From Salinivirgaceae bacterium (GTDB lineage Bacteria > Bacteroidota > Bacteroidia > Bacteroidales > SZUA-534): 64,000 nucleotides of DNA. The notes under the pieces were generated by a model. That model was not told the origin of the DNA. It was given only the letters and a program-made list of their open reading frames with translations, and did not search any database. A program made the translations under genes and the position numbers. The stretch covers positions 62,001 through 126,000 of the forward strand of contig JAFVGW010000012.1 in NCBI GenBank assembly GCA_017474765.1. The letters are read 5' to 3'. Below are positions 1-10,800 of the stretch, in pieces (the stretch's first letter is position 1; every line of letters starts with the position of its first letter).

Positions 1-256
1 CCGATTTCATCATTCGCTGAAACATCTGATAGTCGAAACCCGAATAGTGGTAGCGCGAGCCGTGACGGCCGTAGTGGCTGATATAGAACGGCTTATAGCC
101 CTTCGGCGCCGGTGTTTGCGGCTTGATTTCAGGCTGATAAACCATATTGTTGCCACCTGTTTTTTTCAGATTGGCAAGCATTTCTTCCTTTGTGGTTTGC
201 GCCTGCAGTGTGGCAAAGCACAACACACCAATTACTGTAAGTGTTAAGCGGTTCAT
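1..256 (-). CDS. Histidine acid phosphatase-like secreted protein (N-terminal part only)
   Basis: Only the first 85 residues lie inside the window; the gene runs off the left edge. It starts with a clear signal peptide (residues 1-19, ending LQA before QTT), so the product is exported. Residues 57-69 read FYISHYGRHGSRY, which contains the RHGxR active-site motif of the histidine acid phosphatase branch. In that family the His becomes phosphorylated. Bacteroides homologues of this type include inositol-polyphosphate (MINPP/phytase-like) phosphatases, but the substrate cannot be read from this fragment. The residue after RHGSRY is His where classical members have Pro nearby, as is common in Bacteroidota members. 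It is divergent from the next gene. Confidence 0.75.
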   Translation of the reverse strand, partial: MNRLTLTVIGVLCFATLQAQTTKEEMLANLKKTGGNNMVYQPEIKPQTPAPKGYKPFYISHYGRHGSRYHYSGFDYQMFQRMMKS

Positions 257-441
257 AGTTGTGTAAGATTTATTAGGAACAAATTAACAATTGAATTTTG
301 AGAAAAGAAAATGTGCGGCCGAAATTATCGACAAGCGGGTACAGAGATATCGACAAACAGCGGAAAATGCCGCAGTTGAGCATGAAATTGCCGAAATAGG
401 AGGTTTGCAAGCCCCGATTTTCATAACCCGCTGATTTGTTT

Positions 442-450
442 TATATTTGC
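442..450 (+). promoter_or_regulatory. -7 promoter element for the transglycosylase-like gene
   Basis: TATATTTGC matches the Bacteroidota -7 consensus TAnnTTTG. It lies 25 nt before the ATG at 475, so transcription should begin near 457. That excludes the more upstream in-frame ATG at 436 as the start. No convincing -33 TTG is visible at the expected spacing. Confidence 0.5.
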
Positions 451-474
451 AGTCCGAATAAAATGTGCCTTGTA

Positions 475-1716
475 ATGAAAAAACGCTTACTGCTTTTCTG
501 TCTTATTATTGCCGGCATGGCAGCAGTGGCGCAATCGTCGGCAGATGCCGATATGAAACTTCTGGTAAACTACTGGCGGATGACTGAGAAGAACAAGGCC
601 ACATTCCGTAAGCAATACGAAGCTCGAACCGCAAAATGGGCTGAAGAGGAAATTCCCGCAAACTTTCACATTCCGCCCGAGCTCATCAGTTTCCGCAACG
701 GCACAACCCGCTACTACGCGCTCTATAACGCCAAATACAAGATGGGTGTGGGATATGTGCCGTCTGATTTGGTGCCTCTCTACGAGCAGGAAGCCTGGCG
801 GGCCTACAAGAAATATGGAATCAATGCTCCGGCGCTGAGCATTGTTTTGGCGCAGCAGTTCACCGAGTCGGCCTTCAATCCTTACATCAAGGGCGACCAG
901 GGAATGAGCATCGGTCTGCCGCAACTCTACTACAAAACAGCACGTATGCTCTACCGTATCGACCGCGACACGTGGAAATCTTTTTTTGCCTTCAACCGTA
1001 ACGGCGAGCACTATTTTCTCAGCAACCGCATGCAGGTGCGTTTCCCGTTTGAGTTTCTGCCAAATGTGAAAGGTTATGACGCCGAACACAAGCTCGACGG
1101 TTTGAGAAACTACAACGGCTATGGTGAGGACGCATTTATTTATGCTGAAAAGGTGATGGTGCGCAGCCTGATGTACGAAGAACTGTTTGCCAAATACAGA
1201 GCTGTTGAACTAGACTCGGCCAACTATCGCGAGAATCTGTTCGCCTTGATAAACCTGAGTCTTGTCAGCCGCGAATTGCCCGAACTACCCGAAACGGTTC
1301 TCGACCAAATGTTCAGAAACATTATTTCCGGCATCGATAACGGCCGTATTCGCAAATCGTTCACCGAGCGCTACTACGTGAATGTTCTTGAATCGAATCC
1401 GCTCAGCATCGACAATAAAGTGGCGTTCACTGTTCCGGCTACTGAGCAGGATTTCTACCTTTTGATTGAAGATGGTCACACATTGTACAGCTATTTTGCT
1501 GATAACCAGCAGATGCTCGATGTGATAAACAATCCACAGAACAGTCGCTACTACCTTTACTACAAGCAAGGCCGCAAGATTGTGAAAATCAGCAGTTACA
1601 ATGGAGTGGGCAAGCACACCATTTTCTCGAACGTTAAACCTGGCGACAAAATCTTTGTGCCTGCCGGTACGGTCCTGAAATCATCCGATAGCAATCTGAT
1701 GCTGATTATCAGGTAA
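475..1716 (+). CDS. Secreted lytic-transglycosylase-like (SLT-fold) protein
   Basis: 413 residues. A signal peptide occupies residues 1-19 (MKKRLLLFCLIIAGMAAVA). The central part has the lysozyme-like pattern of soluble lytic transglycosylases: a helix ending QFTESAFNP with the presumed catalytic Glu131, then GDQGMSIGLPQL (compare SxGLxQ of the SLT family), and further on YNGYGEDAFIYAEKVM (compare the YNxG...Y region). The C-terminal third ends in a short LysM-like or beta-rich segment (VKPGDKIFVPAGTVL). It would cut peptidoglycan in the periplasm. The start is set at the ATG at 475 because the -7 promoter box lies downstream of the first in-frame ATG; the ATG at 463 is also possible. Family assignment rests on motifs only. 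Confidence 0.65.
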   Translation: MKKRLLLFCLIIAGMAAVAQSSADADMKLLVNYWRMTEKNKATFRKQYEARTAKWAEEEIPANFHIPPELISFRNGTTRYYALYNAKYKMGVGYVPSDLVPLYEQEAWRAYKKYGINAPALSIVLAQQFTESAFNPYIKGDQGMSIGLPQLYYKTARMLYRIDRDTWKSFFAFNRNGEHYFLSNRMQVRFPFEFLPNVKGYDAEHKLDGLRNYNGYGEDAFIYAEKVMVRSLMYEELFAKYRAVELDSANYRENLFALINLSLVSRELPELPETVLDQMFRNIISGIDNGRIRKSFTERYYVNVLESNPLSIDNKVAFTVPATEQDFYLLIEDGHTLYSYFADNQQMLDVINNPQNSRYYLYYKQGRKIVKISSYNGVGKHTIFSNVKPGDKIFVPAGTVLKSSDSNLMLIIR

Positions 1717-1750
1717 TAATGTCTGCCCCATCTGTAGGCTATTGCGAAAA

Positions 1751-3037
1751 TTAAATCTTCGCAAAAGCCTGTTCCAAATCGGCAATAATGTCCTCAACAT
1801 CCTCAATACCAACCGAGAAGCGGATAAGGTCGGGTTTGACACCGGCTTCAAGCAGTTGCTCGTCGGTGAGTTGGCGGTGGGTGTGGCTGGCGGGGTGAAG
1901 CACGCAGGTGCGGGCATCGGCCACGTGAGTTACAATGCAGGCCAGTTTCAGGCTGTCCATAAAGGTGATGGCCTTCTCGCGGCCGCCTTTAACGCCGAAT
2001 GTCACAACTCCGCACGATTGGCCATTGGTAAACTGCTTCTGTGCCAACTCGTAGTACGGGCTCGACTTCAAACCTGAATAGTTAACCCAGGCCACTTTCG
2101 GGTTTTTCTCAAGATATTCGGCCACGGCCTGAGCGTTGGCGCAGTGGCGCGGCACACGAACGTGCAGAGTCTCAAGTCCCAGATTGAGCAGGAATGCGTT
2201 TTGCGGCGACTGAATCGAGCCAAGGTCGCGCATCAGTTGAGCGGTGGCTTTGGTGATGTAGGCGCCCTTGCCGAAAGCCTTGCTGTAGGCCAGTCCGTGG
2301 TACGACGGGTCGGGCTCGGTCAGACCAGGGAACTTGTCGCGGTGGGCTTCCCAGTCGAAGTTGCCGCTATCGACAATGCAGCCGCCCACGTTGGTTGCGT
2401 GGCCGTCCATATATTTGGTGGTTGCGTGAGTCACAATGTCGCAGCCGAACTCAAACGGACGGCAGTTGATTGGCGTTGGGAAGGTGTTGTCCACAATCAA
2501 TGGAACGCCGTGCGAGTGGGCAATGCGCGCGAATTTCTCAATGTCGAGCACGCTCAAAACAGGATTGGCGATGGTCTCGCCGAACAGGCATTTGGTGTTC
2601 GGGCGGAAAGCCTTGCTGATTTCCTCTTCCGAAGCGTCGGGGTCAACAAATGTGCATTCGATGCCTAACTTCTTCATTGTCACGGCAAAAAGGTTGTATG
2701 TTCCGCCGTAGATGGTCGATGATGACACAAAGTGGTCGCCAGCCTCGCAAACGTTGAAAACAGCGTAGAAACTTGCCGCCTGACCCGACGATGTGAGCAT
2801 TGCGGCCACACCGCCCTCAAGAGCACAGATTTTTGCCGCAACTGCGTCGTTTGTAGGGTTTTGCAGACGGGTGTAGAAGTAGCCCGATGCCTTCAGGTCG
2901 AACAAATCGGCCATCTGCTCGGTGTTGTCATACTTGAAAGTTGTGCTCTGATAGATGGGCAGCACACGCGGCTCGCCCTTTTTCGGTTTCCATCCCTCTT
3001 GCACGCAGATGGTACCCAGATTATGTTTCTTATTCAT
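1751..3037 (-). CDS. metY: O-acetylhomoserine sulfhydrylase
   Basis: 428 residues, normal length for this Cys/Met-metabolism PLP enzyme family. It makes homocysteine from O-acetyl-L-homoserine and sulfide in the cytosol. Visible marks are the N-terminal RVLPIYQSTTFKYDNTEQ, the PLP-phosphate region LTSSGQAASFYAV, and the Schiff-base Lys208 in THATTKYMDGHATNVGG. The C-terminus RFSVGIEDVEDIIADLEQA is typical. The ATG at 3037 is the start; an in-frame TTG two codons upstream is less likely. It follows the glycosyltransferase gene by 33 nt on the same strand and may be cotranscribed. Its likely substrate supplier, metX, is 20 kb away at 22332-23399. No SAM riboswitch was found in front of metY. 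Confidence 0.95.
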   Translation of the reverse strand: MNKKHNLGTICVQEGWKPKKGEPRVLPIYQSTTFKYDNTEQMADLFDLKASGYFYTRLQNPTNDAVAAKICALEGGVAAMLTSSGQAASFYAVFNVCEAGDHFVSSSTIYGGTYNLFAVTMKKLGIECTFVDPDASEEEISKAFRPNTKCLFGETIANPVLSVLDIEKFARIAHSHGVPLIVDNTFPTPINCRPFEFGCDIVTHATTKYMDGHATNVGGCIVDSGNFDWEAHRDKFPGLTEPDPSYHGLAYSKAFGKGAYITKATAQLMRDLGSIQSPQNAFLLNLGLETLHVRVPRHCANAQAVAEYLEKNPKVAWVNYSGLKSSPYYELAQKQFTNGQSCGVVTFGVKGGREKAITFMDSLKLACIVTHVADARTCVLHPASHTHRQLTDEQLLEAGVKPDLIRFSVGIEDVEDIIADLEQAFAKI

Positions 3038-3070
3038 TATCAATTTATGTTTAGTTCGATATTTATTGTA

Positions 3071-4501
3071 TCAATCGTTATTCGGCTCAACACCCTTATA
3101 ACCAACGCAGTAGAACACATCATAGGCAGGCAGGCCTGCAACTTTGATGCTTCTCACCTTCTTCACTTCGCTGAAATAAGGCACAATCAGGTGGAACGGC
3201 GTGCTGCTGTTTAGGCGCGGTTTCACCAGAATGCCGTCTTTGCCAGTAAGTTGCTTTGTATCAAGCCCAACATAGCCAAAATGGTATGGTGTTTGGTCGA
3301 TAATCTGCGGGCCGTAGATGGTATCGGTGCTGTAGAAACTGATTTTCGAAGCCGTTTTGTAGCCGTCGGTGGCAAAAACGAACGTGCCTGGATTGGCTGC
3401 ATGGATTTCGGCCACTTCGTCAGCCAACTGTTTGGAATCGAGCCCCAAATCGTACTTTACGAAAGCCGACTGCGGCGCCAGCACAATATAATATATGCAC
3501 ACGGCGTAGAGCACTGATGTCGAAATCCAATGCCATTTCTGCCAGCGCATCTTAAGAAAACGCGCCATCAGCACAATTCCGCTTATATATGTAGGTATCA
3601 GCCAGTTGTATTTGACTTCGCCAAAAATCGATACAAGGTAGACACCCATGAAAATCGGCATAAAGAAGCAGAAAAGGAACCATATTTCGGGGTTTGTCTG
3701 GTTGGGTTTCGTGACTATTCGCCACAGATATTTGCCAAACAGCCACCACAACCCCACGAACAGCACTGGCATCAGGATAATTATCTGTGACAGAACAAAT
3801 TGGAAGATATTCTGCGGGGTGTCGCTGTCGAACGGCTCAGCGCGCAGCACCGAATCGAGACGGAACGAAACAAATTCGTTTTGAGCATTCCAGATGAGAA
3901 CAGGCAAGGCCAGCAGCAACATTATGCCTATTGCGATGTAGGGCCACGGCTTTGCAAGCAAATGGCGGTAGCGCCCCGAAAAGAGCAGAAAAAGCAGCAA
4001 GCCGGCAGGAAGACCGATAGCCGTGAACTTGCTGTCGAATGCCAGTCCCATAAAGAGACCGGCGTAAATCCAAAAGCGGTTCTCGCCGTTGAAGATTGCG
4101 CGATAGAGTGCCCAGATTGAAAGCGTCCAGAAGAGCGTCAGCACCACGTCGGGACAATTCTGCAGCGAGAGCGATGTTACAAGCATCGATGTGCAGAAAA
4201 TGATCCAGGCCAAATATTTGCGGTCGCTGCGCAACACCTGCGACGCCAGCGCAAAAAATGCCAGTTGCGCCAGCAGCGTTATCAGAAACGACGCAAATTT
4301 GACAGCGAACATATTGTGACCGAACACTCTCATAAACAACCAGATGGTGTAGCCTACCAATGGCGGATGGTCGTAGTACGAGAGCGAAAGGTGGTCGGCA
4401 TAATAGGCGAAGTACGATTCCTGTGGCGTCAGTCCGATGAACGGCATGAACGCTAACCGCAAGATGTTCAATACGATAACTATTACCAATGCTTTTTTCA
4501 T
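3071..4501 (-). CDS. GT39/ArnT-type membrane glycosyltransferase
   Basis: 476 residues with about ten hydrophobic membrane segments in the first 350 residues and a soluble C-terminal part. The first periplasmic loop has the acidic/aromatic signature of the PMT/ArnT superfamily: TPQESYFAYYADHLSLSYYDHPPLVGY, with DHPP as the hallmark. Such enzymes transfer a sugar from a polyprenyl-phosphate donor to a protein or lipid on the outer face of the inner membrane. The acceptor here is unknown; lipid A or another envelope glycan is possible but not shown. The ATG at 4501 follows a TACTTTAG -7-like box on the minus strand (4520-4527). metY lies directly downstream. Confidence 0.8.
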   Translation of the reverse strand: MKKALVIVIVLNILRLAFMPFIGLTPQESYFAYYADHLSLSYYDHPPLVGYTIWLFMRVFGHNMFAVKFASFLITLLAQLAFFALASQVLRSDRKYLAWIIFCTSMLVTSLSLQNCPDVVLTLFWTLSIWALYRAIFNGENRFWIYAGLFMGLAFDSKFTAIGLPAGLLLFLLFSGRYRHLLAKPWPYIAIGIMLLLALPVLIWNAQNEFVSFRLDSVLRAEPFDSDTPQNIFQFVLSQIIILMPVLFVGLWWLFGKYLWRIVTKPNQTNPEIWFLFCFFMPIFMGVYLVSIFGEVKYNWLIPTYISGIVLMARFLKMRWQKWHWISTSVLYAVCIYYIVLAPQSAFVKYDLGLDSKQLADEVAEIHAANPGTFVFATDGYKTASKISFYSTDTIYGPQIIDQTPYHFGYVGLDTKQLTGKDGILVKPRLNSSTPFHLIVPYFSEVKKVRSIKVAGLPAYDVFYCVGYKGVEPNND

Positions 4502-4816
4502 ACTTCGAGTTTTGCGGCGCTAAAGTACATAAATAAATGGAATTATGATGCAGAAATAGACTGGCTCACAGTTGGAGTGGATTATAATTGCGTAATAGGG
4601 TGAGTGAAAAGTGGTGATAAATATGTTAGATATATGCAATCGGTTGCCCAGCAATCAATCGCGCATTAGCGTTGTTTCTAGCGGTCTTTCACCACACTTT
4701 TTTGTCCGATTATCAAAAAAGCAAGAACCAGAGGTGTTAATAGAGCGTATATCGGAGGGCAAAAACATTTTATATAGGTATTTTTGCAACTTGAATTAGA
4801 TTATGGAGGACAGATT
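4502..4816. other. Intergenic leader region between the divergent glycosyltransferase and giant-protein genes
   Basis: 315 nt, AT-rich, holding the divergent promoters. A TACTTTAG box at 4520-4527 points left. A TATTTTTG box at 4779-4786 points right. A long-range inverted repeat (AAAAGTGGTGA at 4607-4617 against TCACCACACTTTT at 4689-4701, two-base bulge) precedes a run of T and could fold in the RNA, but nothing links it to a known element. No convincing gene is seen here. Confidence 0.4.
4779..4786 (+). promoter_or_regulatory. -7 promoter element of the giant surface-protein gene
   Basis: TATTTTTG fits TAnnTTTG and lies 30 nt before the ATG at 4817. A purine-rich GGAGGA at 4805-4810 sits 6 nt upstream of that ATG. 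It is a good Shine-Dalgarno match, uncommon in Bacteroidota, and supports the chosen start. Confidence 0.45.
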
Positions 4817-7800
4817 ATGAAAAGGTTAGCTTTGAATCACGGAAACAGAACGAAAAGTAATTCTAAATTATTGTGTCTTTTATGGTTGGCACTTGTGGGA
4901 ATGGTTAGCAACCGAGCTTTTGCAGCAACCTACACCGTGGCGCAATCGGGTAACTGGACAGATGCGGCTACTTGGGATGGCACACAACCTGCCAATAGTA
5001 TTAGCATAAATGAGGATATTACAATCAATGTTCCTGCGGATTGCGAATTAACAATTGACACGGATGTTCAAATATATTACAATAACCAGGACCAGGACCG
5101 CATAATCACATTAACAGGTGAAGGGCTTATTAAAATTGCAGGTGGCAAAACATTCACCCTGAAGAATGACCATGCAACAGGACAAAACGAAAAGAATAAA
5201 AACAAAGCTAATTTGCAATGCGACATAGAAATTGAGGAAGGCGGCACTCTCGAATTAGATGTGTTGAATGTGGCTTTTGACACAGACAACGGACACGATA
5301 TAACAGGTCCTGGTACAATATATTTTTCTCGAACAGGAGCCTACAACAACAATAGGTGCCGTATACAAGTAAGCAACTTGACTAAGCCAATAACTGATTG
5401 TCAATTTTTATATGCTTCCACACCCCAGAAATTTACTTATGAAAATACTTGTTCTTACGTGTTGCCAGGAACATACTATGATATGGGCTCCCGTGCTTCA
5501 ACAATGAATGTGTACGATAATGTAATAGTATCGCATAATAGTTACATAGAACCTGGGGGAATTACATATATTAGTAAAAGCAGCAATGCCCATATTTCTT
5601 TTAACACTTTATCCAATAATCAACCCGTAACTTTCAATGTTGATGTAACGTTGAACAGCATTGCAAATGTGTCTTCACTAACAATAGCTGATACTAACAC
5701 ATTAACAATTGCAGGCAACATAACGTGGAATAATAATTTTACCTTGCCTAAGAACCTTATAATTGCAGATGGAGGAAATCTCACAATAAATAATACCCCC
5801 ACTTTGCCCGAGAACATTACAATTGAAAATGGCGGTACTCTTAATCTGACAGGCGGTGTAACTCTTACGAATAATATCACAATTGAAGAAGGCGGTATAC
5901 TGAATTTAAGCGGCAATGTGAATCTCGGATGTGATATTGCAATTGCCAAAGATGGTGTACTGAATATGAGCGGTCAGTATATTTCTTTTGCCGCTACCGA
6001 GTTGTCTCAATATGCCAACATTACAGGTGAGGGAACTATAAAATTTTCCAAAACAAATGGTTCTGCCTTTATTAGTAATTTGACTAATTGTTTGAGTTGT
6101 GATACTGTAATATATCCTTCAAACCAAAGCATAATTTATGAGCCTTCGTGTACACATATGCTACCAGGTACATATTATAATGCAGAGGCTCGTGCAACTG
6201 AAATATACTTATGTGGTGATGTTACTGTCACAAATCAATATTGGAACAAACAAGGCATTGTTTTCAACGGCGAGGAAGGAACAACAATAACACTCAATTT
6301 TATTAATTCAGATGCAAATCGTACTCTCACTTTCAACATTGATGCAACAATCACCAATAATACGAACACCAATAACAGAATATCTGCAATAACAGTTACC
6401 GATGGCAAAAAACTCACTTTTACGGGTAATACGGAAATAAACCCCAATCTTTCACTATTAGGTGACATTGAAATAGCCGCAGGTGCTACTTTAAGTTTAG
6501 GTGGCGAGCATATCTATTTTGCCAACGATGATTTCTCAAAAACCGCCAACATTACAGGTGCGGGAACTATAAAATTCTCAAAAAATGGTACTGCAAATGT
6601 TCATAGACTAACAAGTTGCATTGATGGCATAACCGCAACATATCAGTATAACCAGCGTGTAACTTACGACAACACTTGTATACGTATTATCCCTGGCACA
6701 TACTACAATCTGACCATAGATAAGGCTGAAATGCCATTATGCGGTGATGTTACAGTAAACAATCAGTTCAGTGCGGCGCAAAATATGACATTAAGCTGCG
6801 AAGAAGGCAGAAATCCAACGTTGACTGTCGGCAATATCAATTATAATAACACCAACAGAAATTTGACTTTCAATGTGAACACAACAATCACCGACAATAC
6901 CAATTATCAAAATAGAATCTCAGCAATAACTGTTGTCGAAGGCAAAAAAGTCACTTTCATAGGTAATACTAATATAAATACGAATGTTACTTTGGCTGGT
7001 GATATTGAGATTGCCGAAGGCGCCACTCTTAATTTAGGCGGTGAACATACATATTTTGCTACCGATGACCTGTTAACACAAAAAGCCAATATCATAGGTG
7101 ATGGCAAAGTGGTGTTCACGAAAAACCCGTCGTCTCGCATTTGGCGGTTGACTGAATGCCAAAATTGTAAGTTTGAATATATAGGTACGGGACACGTGGT
7201 TTACGAAGGTACTTCTACGCACATACTACCAGGCACTTATAACAATCTGGAAGTGCGTGGCAACAGTAGTATAACCTTATGTGGTGATGTTACGGTAAAT
7301 GGTTGGTACTGGAATAAACTCGGTATTGAATTTAATGGTGTAAGTGGCAATGAAAAGATTACACTCAACGAACTTAAAGGTGACAACAACAAATGGAACT
7401 ATACATTTAATGTTGATGCCACTATAAACGGGCCATTTACTAATAGCATTATCAATCTGACAGTTGGCGATGGCAAAACCGTTGAAATAAACGGAAACGG
7501 AACCATAACAGGCGATTTGTATTTGGGTGCAAATTCCACACTCGCCATTGGCGAAAACAAAATACTGACACTCAATAGGGCTCTTAATGTTGAGAACAAC
7601 GCCACCCTCACAGGCGAAGGCTCAGGCGGATACATTGCCTTCACTGCGGAGCACGCCATTAACGTCAAGGCTGGCAGCACGCTCACCATAAACGGCATTA
7701 TCAGCAACAACAGCGCCGATATGACCTTGGGCGGTGCGTTCAACATTACTGATGGCAGTGATTTTTATCTAAGCTGTTCAACCGTCAACTTCACCCCAAC

Positions 7801-10800
7801 CTCGGCACTCAGTGGCAGCGGTATACTCACTTTCAGCGCCAACCCGCTCACCATTGCCAGCCTCACAAGCTGCTTGGGCGACAATGTGGCGTTTGGTGAA
7901 ACGGTTATCTACGCCGCCACTTCAACACGCATAATACCAGCCAAATATAACAACCTGACACTCAACACTGCCGATGGCAAAAACATAACCCTTTGCGGTT
8001 CCACCACGGTTGAAGGCACACTCACTTGGAACAACGGACGCATTGTGCTCGACGGCTGTAAGCTTGCACTAAATGGCCAGCCCGCAGTGGGAGCTGGCAG
8101 CGCCAACCACATGGTGCTTACCGACGATACAGGCCTGCTCACCTACAATATGACACATAATGAGAGCGCAAGCGGCAGCACTGTACACTTCTATGTAGGC
8201 TCGTACAACAGCCTGTCGAAAACCTACCTGTACGCACCTGTCGATATTGTAGGTATCAATGCCGATGCCGACTACACCGTGAGCATACGGACAGTGGGCA
8301 CAGCCTTATCGGGCTTGGCTACCGACCTCAGACGCTACTGGGATATACAAACCACAGGCGATGCGGCTCTTGTGTCTGACGGCTCGCTGATTCTGCACTA
8401 CGACGCAGCCGACGATAACCTGAACTACGGCCAGACACTTAATGCCGACAGCGAAGGCTACTGGCGCGCCTACAACGGAAGCACTCTTATCAACAACGGC
8501 AGCGTGGCAAGCCCCTACACAGGCAATGTGATAACAATCAGTGCAGCCGATATAAACGCAACTGAAGGCTTGGCCGACAACGACATAAACGGCATTTGGA
8601 CAGCCGCCGAGTATCCAAAGATAACAACCCTCTACACCTTCTACAATGGTGCTTGGGACGATCCTAACGTTTGGACCACCGACCCAACAGGCAAAACACA
8701 TATCAACACATTGGGTATATGGCCTAACAAATCGTATGACGCGGTGATTCTTGCCGAGCGCGAGGTTATCGGACTTGACGACCCTGCCAATAATGCAATA
8801 GCAGCCCGCACTGTGCAAATAGCCCGAGGTGGTATGCTCGATATTGGCACCCACACACCCGATTTCAACAATGTTTATGGAGAGGGAACACTCAGAATCG
8901 ATGGCGATTTCCCCACGATTGGCGATTACAATGCCTTTGTATCGAAAGACGGCGGTACAACCGAGTTCTACGGTTCGGGACATACTGGCGAAATCAAGCA
9001 TTTCGAGTATAACAACCTGATTTTGAATTACGACGACAACGCCACAAGAACATTCCCTAACGAAGAACGCAAACAGCTCAACATTAATGGTTATCTGACA
9101 ATCAGCAAGGGTAAGATTAACTTCAGCAACACCCAGCAGGCCATTCACATTGGCAGCGACCTTAACATTTCCGCCAACGGTGGCATATATATATATCGTG
9201 GAACCCCAGGCGTTACCCATTACGACACCGTGCAGGTGGGTGGCAACTTTATCAATCGAGGCGAGTTTGTGCTGACACTTCGTGATTCGTATGGGCACGC
9301 CGAAGCATATAACGCCGAAGGCAGTTCGGGCCGTGGCGTACTGCGCTTTACGGGTGAGGAAAACGCCCGCTTTGAGTGCTACAACACCACCAAAATGGCG
9401 CAAATTCTGCTTGACAAGGGCACCGACCACAACTCAGTGCTGACGGTTTATTCTGATTCGTACGACCATTTCTCGCTTTGGGGCAAGGCTAAAGATGATT
9501 ATGACGATGGTGAAGCGAATTTCCGTAACTATATATCCGACATAAGCAAATACACCAAACCCATAGGCTTGTGGCGGGGTACGATTGAGCTTACTGGCAA
9601 AATCAAAATAGAGTCGCTGTCGGAAGGAGGAAACAAGGATGGAATGATGTTCTACATTCCGCAAACCTCGGGTATGATTATCAACGGACCTGATGTGAAA
9701 GTCTATGTCAGAACCGACGATGGTCAGACAAAAGTGGGTTATGCCAACTTTATATCGGCAGGATATTTCAGAATCGAATCGGGCTTGCTCGATGCTCGTG
9801 CAGGTTCGGGTATATCGTTCCGTGGTACGGCCATTATGGAAATCAACGGCGGAACGGTGCGCTGCTCGCAGTTCCGTCCCGAGCAATCTGTATCCAACGG
9901 TATTGTTACCTATATACAGACAGGCGGAACATTTATAGTTGACGGTCAAGGCGGTGTTGATGCCACTATGCCAGCCTTCTATATGCCTTTTGCAGCCAAC
10001 ACATTCATTATGACAGGCGGAACAATTGATGTAAGAAATTCAGGACGAAGTGGAAACAATGGAAAGTCAACAAGTAATGGCGGTGCCTTTGTTGTTGGTT
10101 GCGACCCGCGGGTAAGCAGCATTACAGGCGGTGAGATTATTGTGAACACTGGACGCGCGTCGAGTGGAAATGTGAAATGTCGGGACGATTATCTTATTTC
10201 GTGCGCCATTCCTCTTTGGAATCTGACATTACGAAACGATAGCTTGTACTACGGCACAAGTAACACTCAGTGGGCATACGGTGGTCACCGATTGAGCGAC
10301 CACGAAGGTAAAGTGAAAAACACAACAGATGTTAGCTTTACCTGCGTCACCGAAATAAAGAACGATTTGACAATATGCAGCGGCGTGAAATTCTATACCG
10401 ATGGCAAAGACCTTACCATTGGCGGAAACCTTGTTATTGAAGATGGTGCCGAAGTTTATACCGACAATAGCGAGATAATCTTCAACGGCAACCGTCTGCA
10501 AGACCTTACCAATAACGGTACGGTGACCAGCGGTGGCGAGTCGGGCTTCTACAGCCTGACGGTGAACAGTGGCACACGCTTGCGCCCGTTGCAGAACACC
10601 ACTCTGCGCGGCACGCTCACCTTGCACGAGGGCGGTGAGCTGACCGATGGCGTGTCTAACATTGTTTATACTCTCTACGGCAATGCTGACATTAGCGGCA
10701 CGCACCCAGCGTCGGCCAACAACGGCAAAATAGTCTTTACAGGCTCGGCTGACCAAACCATTTCGGGCTCAGGCAGCGGACAGCTCAACCACGTCAGCAT

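Noticed and set aside
4611..4799. A 62-codon open frame before the giant gene.
   Set aside because: It overlaps the giant gene's promoter box, has no protein-like pattern and no support; treated as leader sequence.
5900..7550. Regularly spaced repeats that might look like a CRISPR array.
   Set aside because: The period is 531-537 nt, the repeats are diverged and in frame, and they encode protein repeats.
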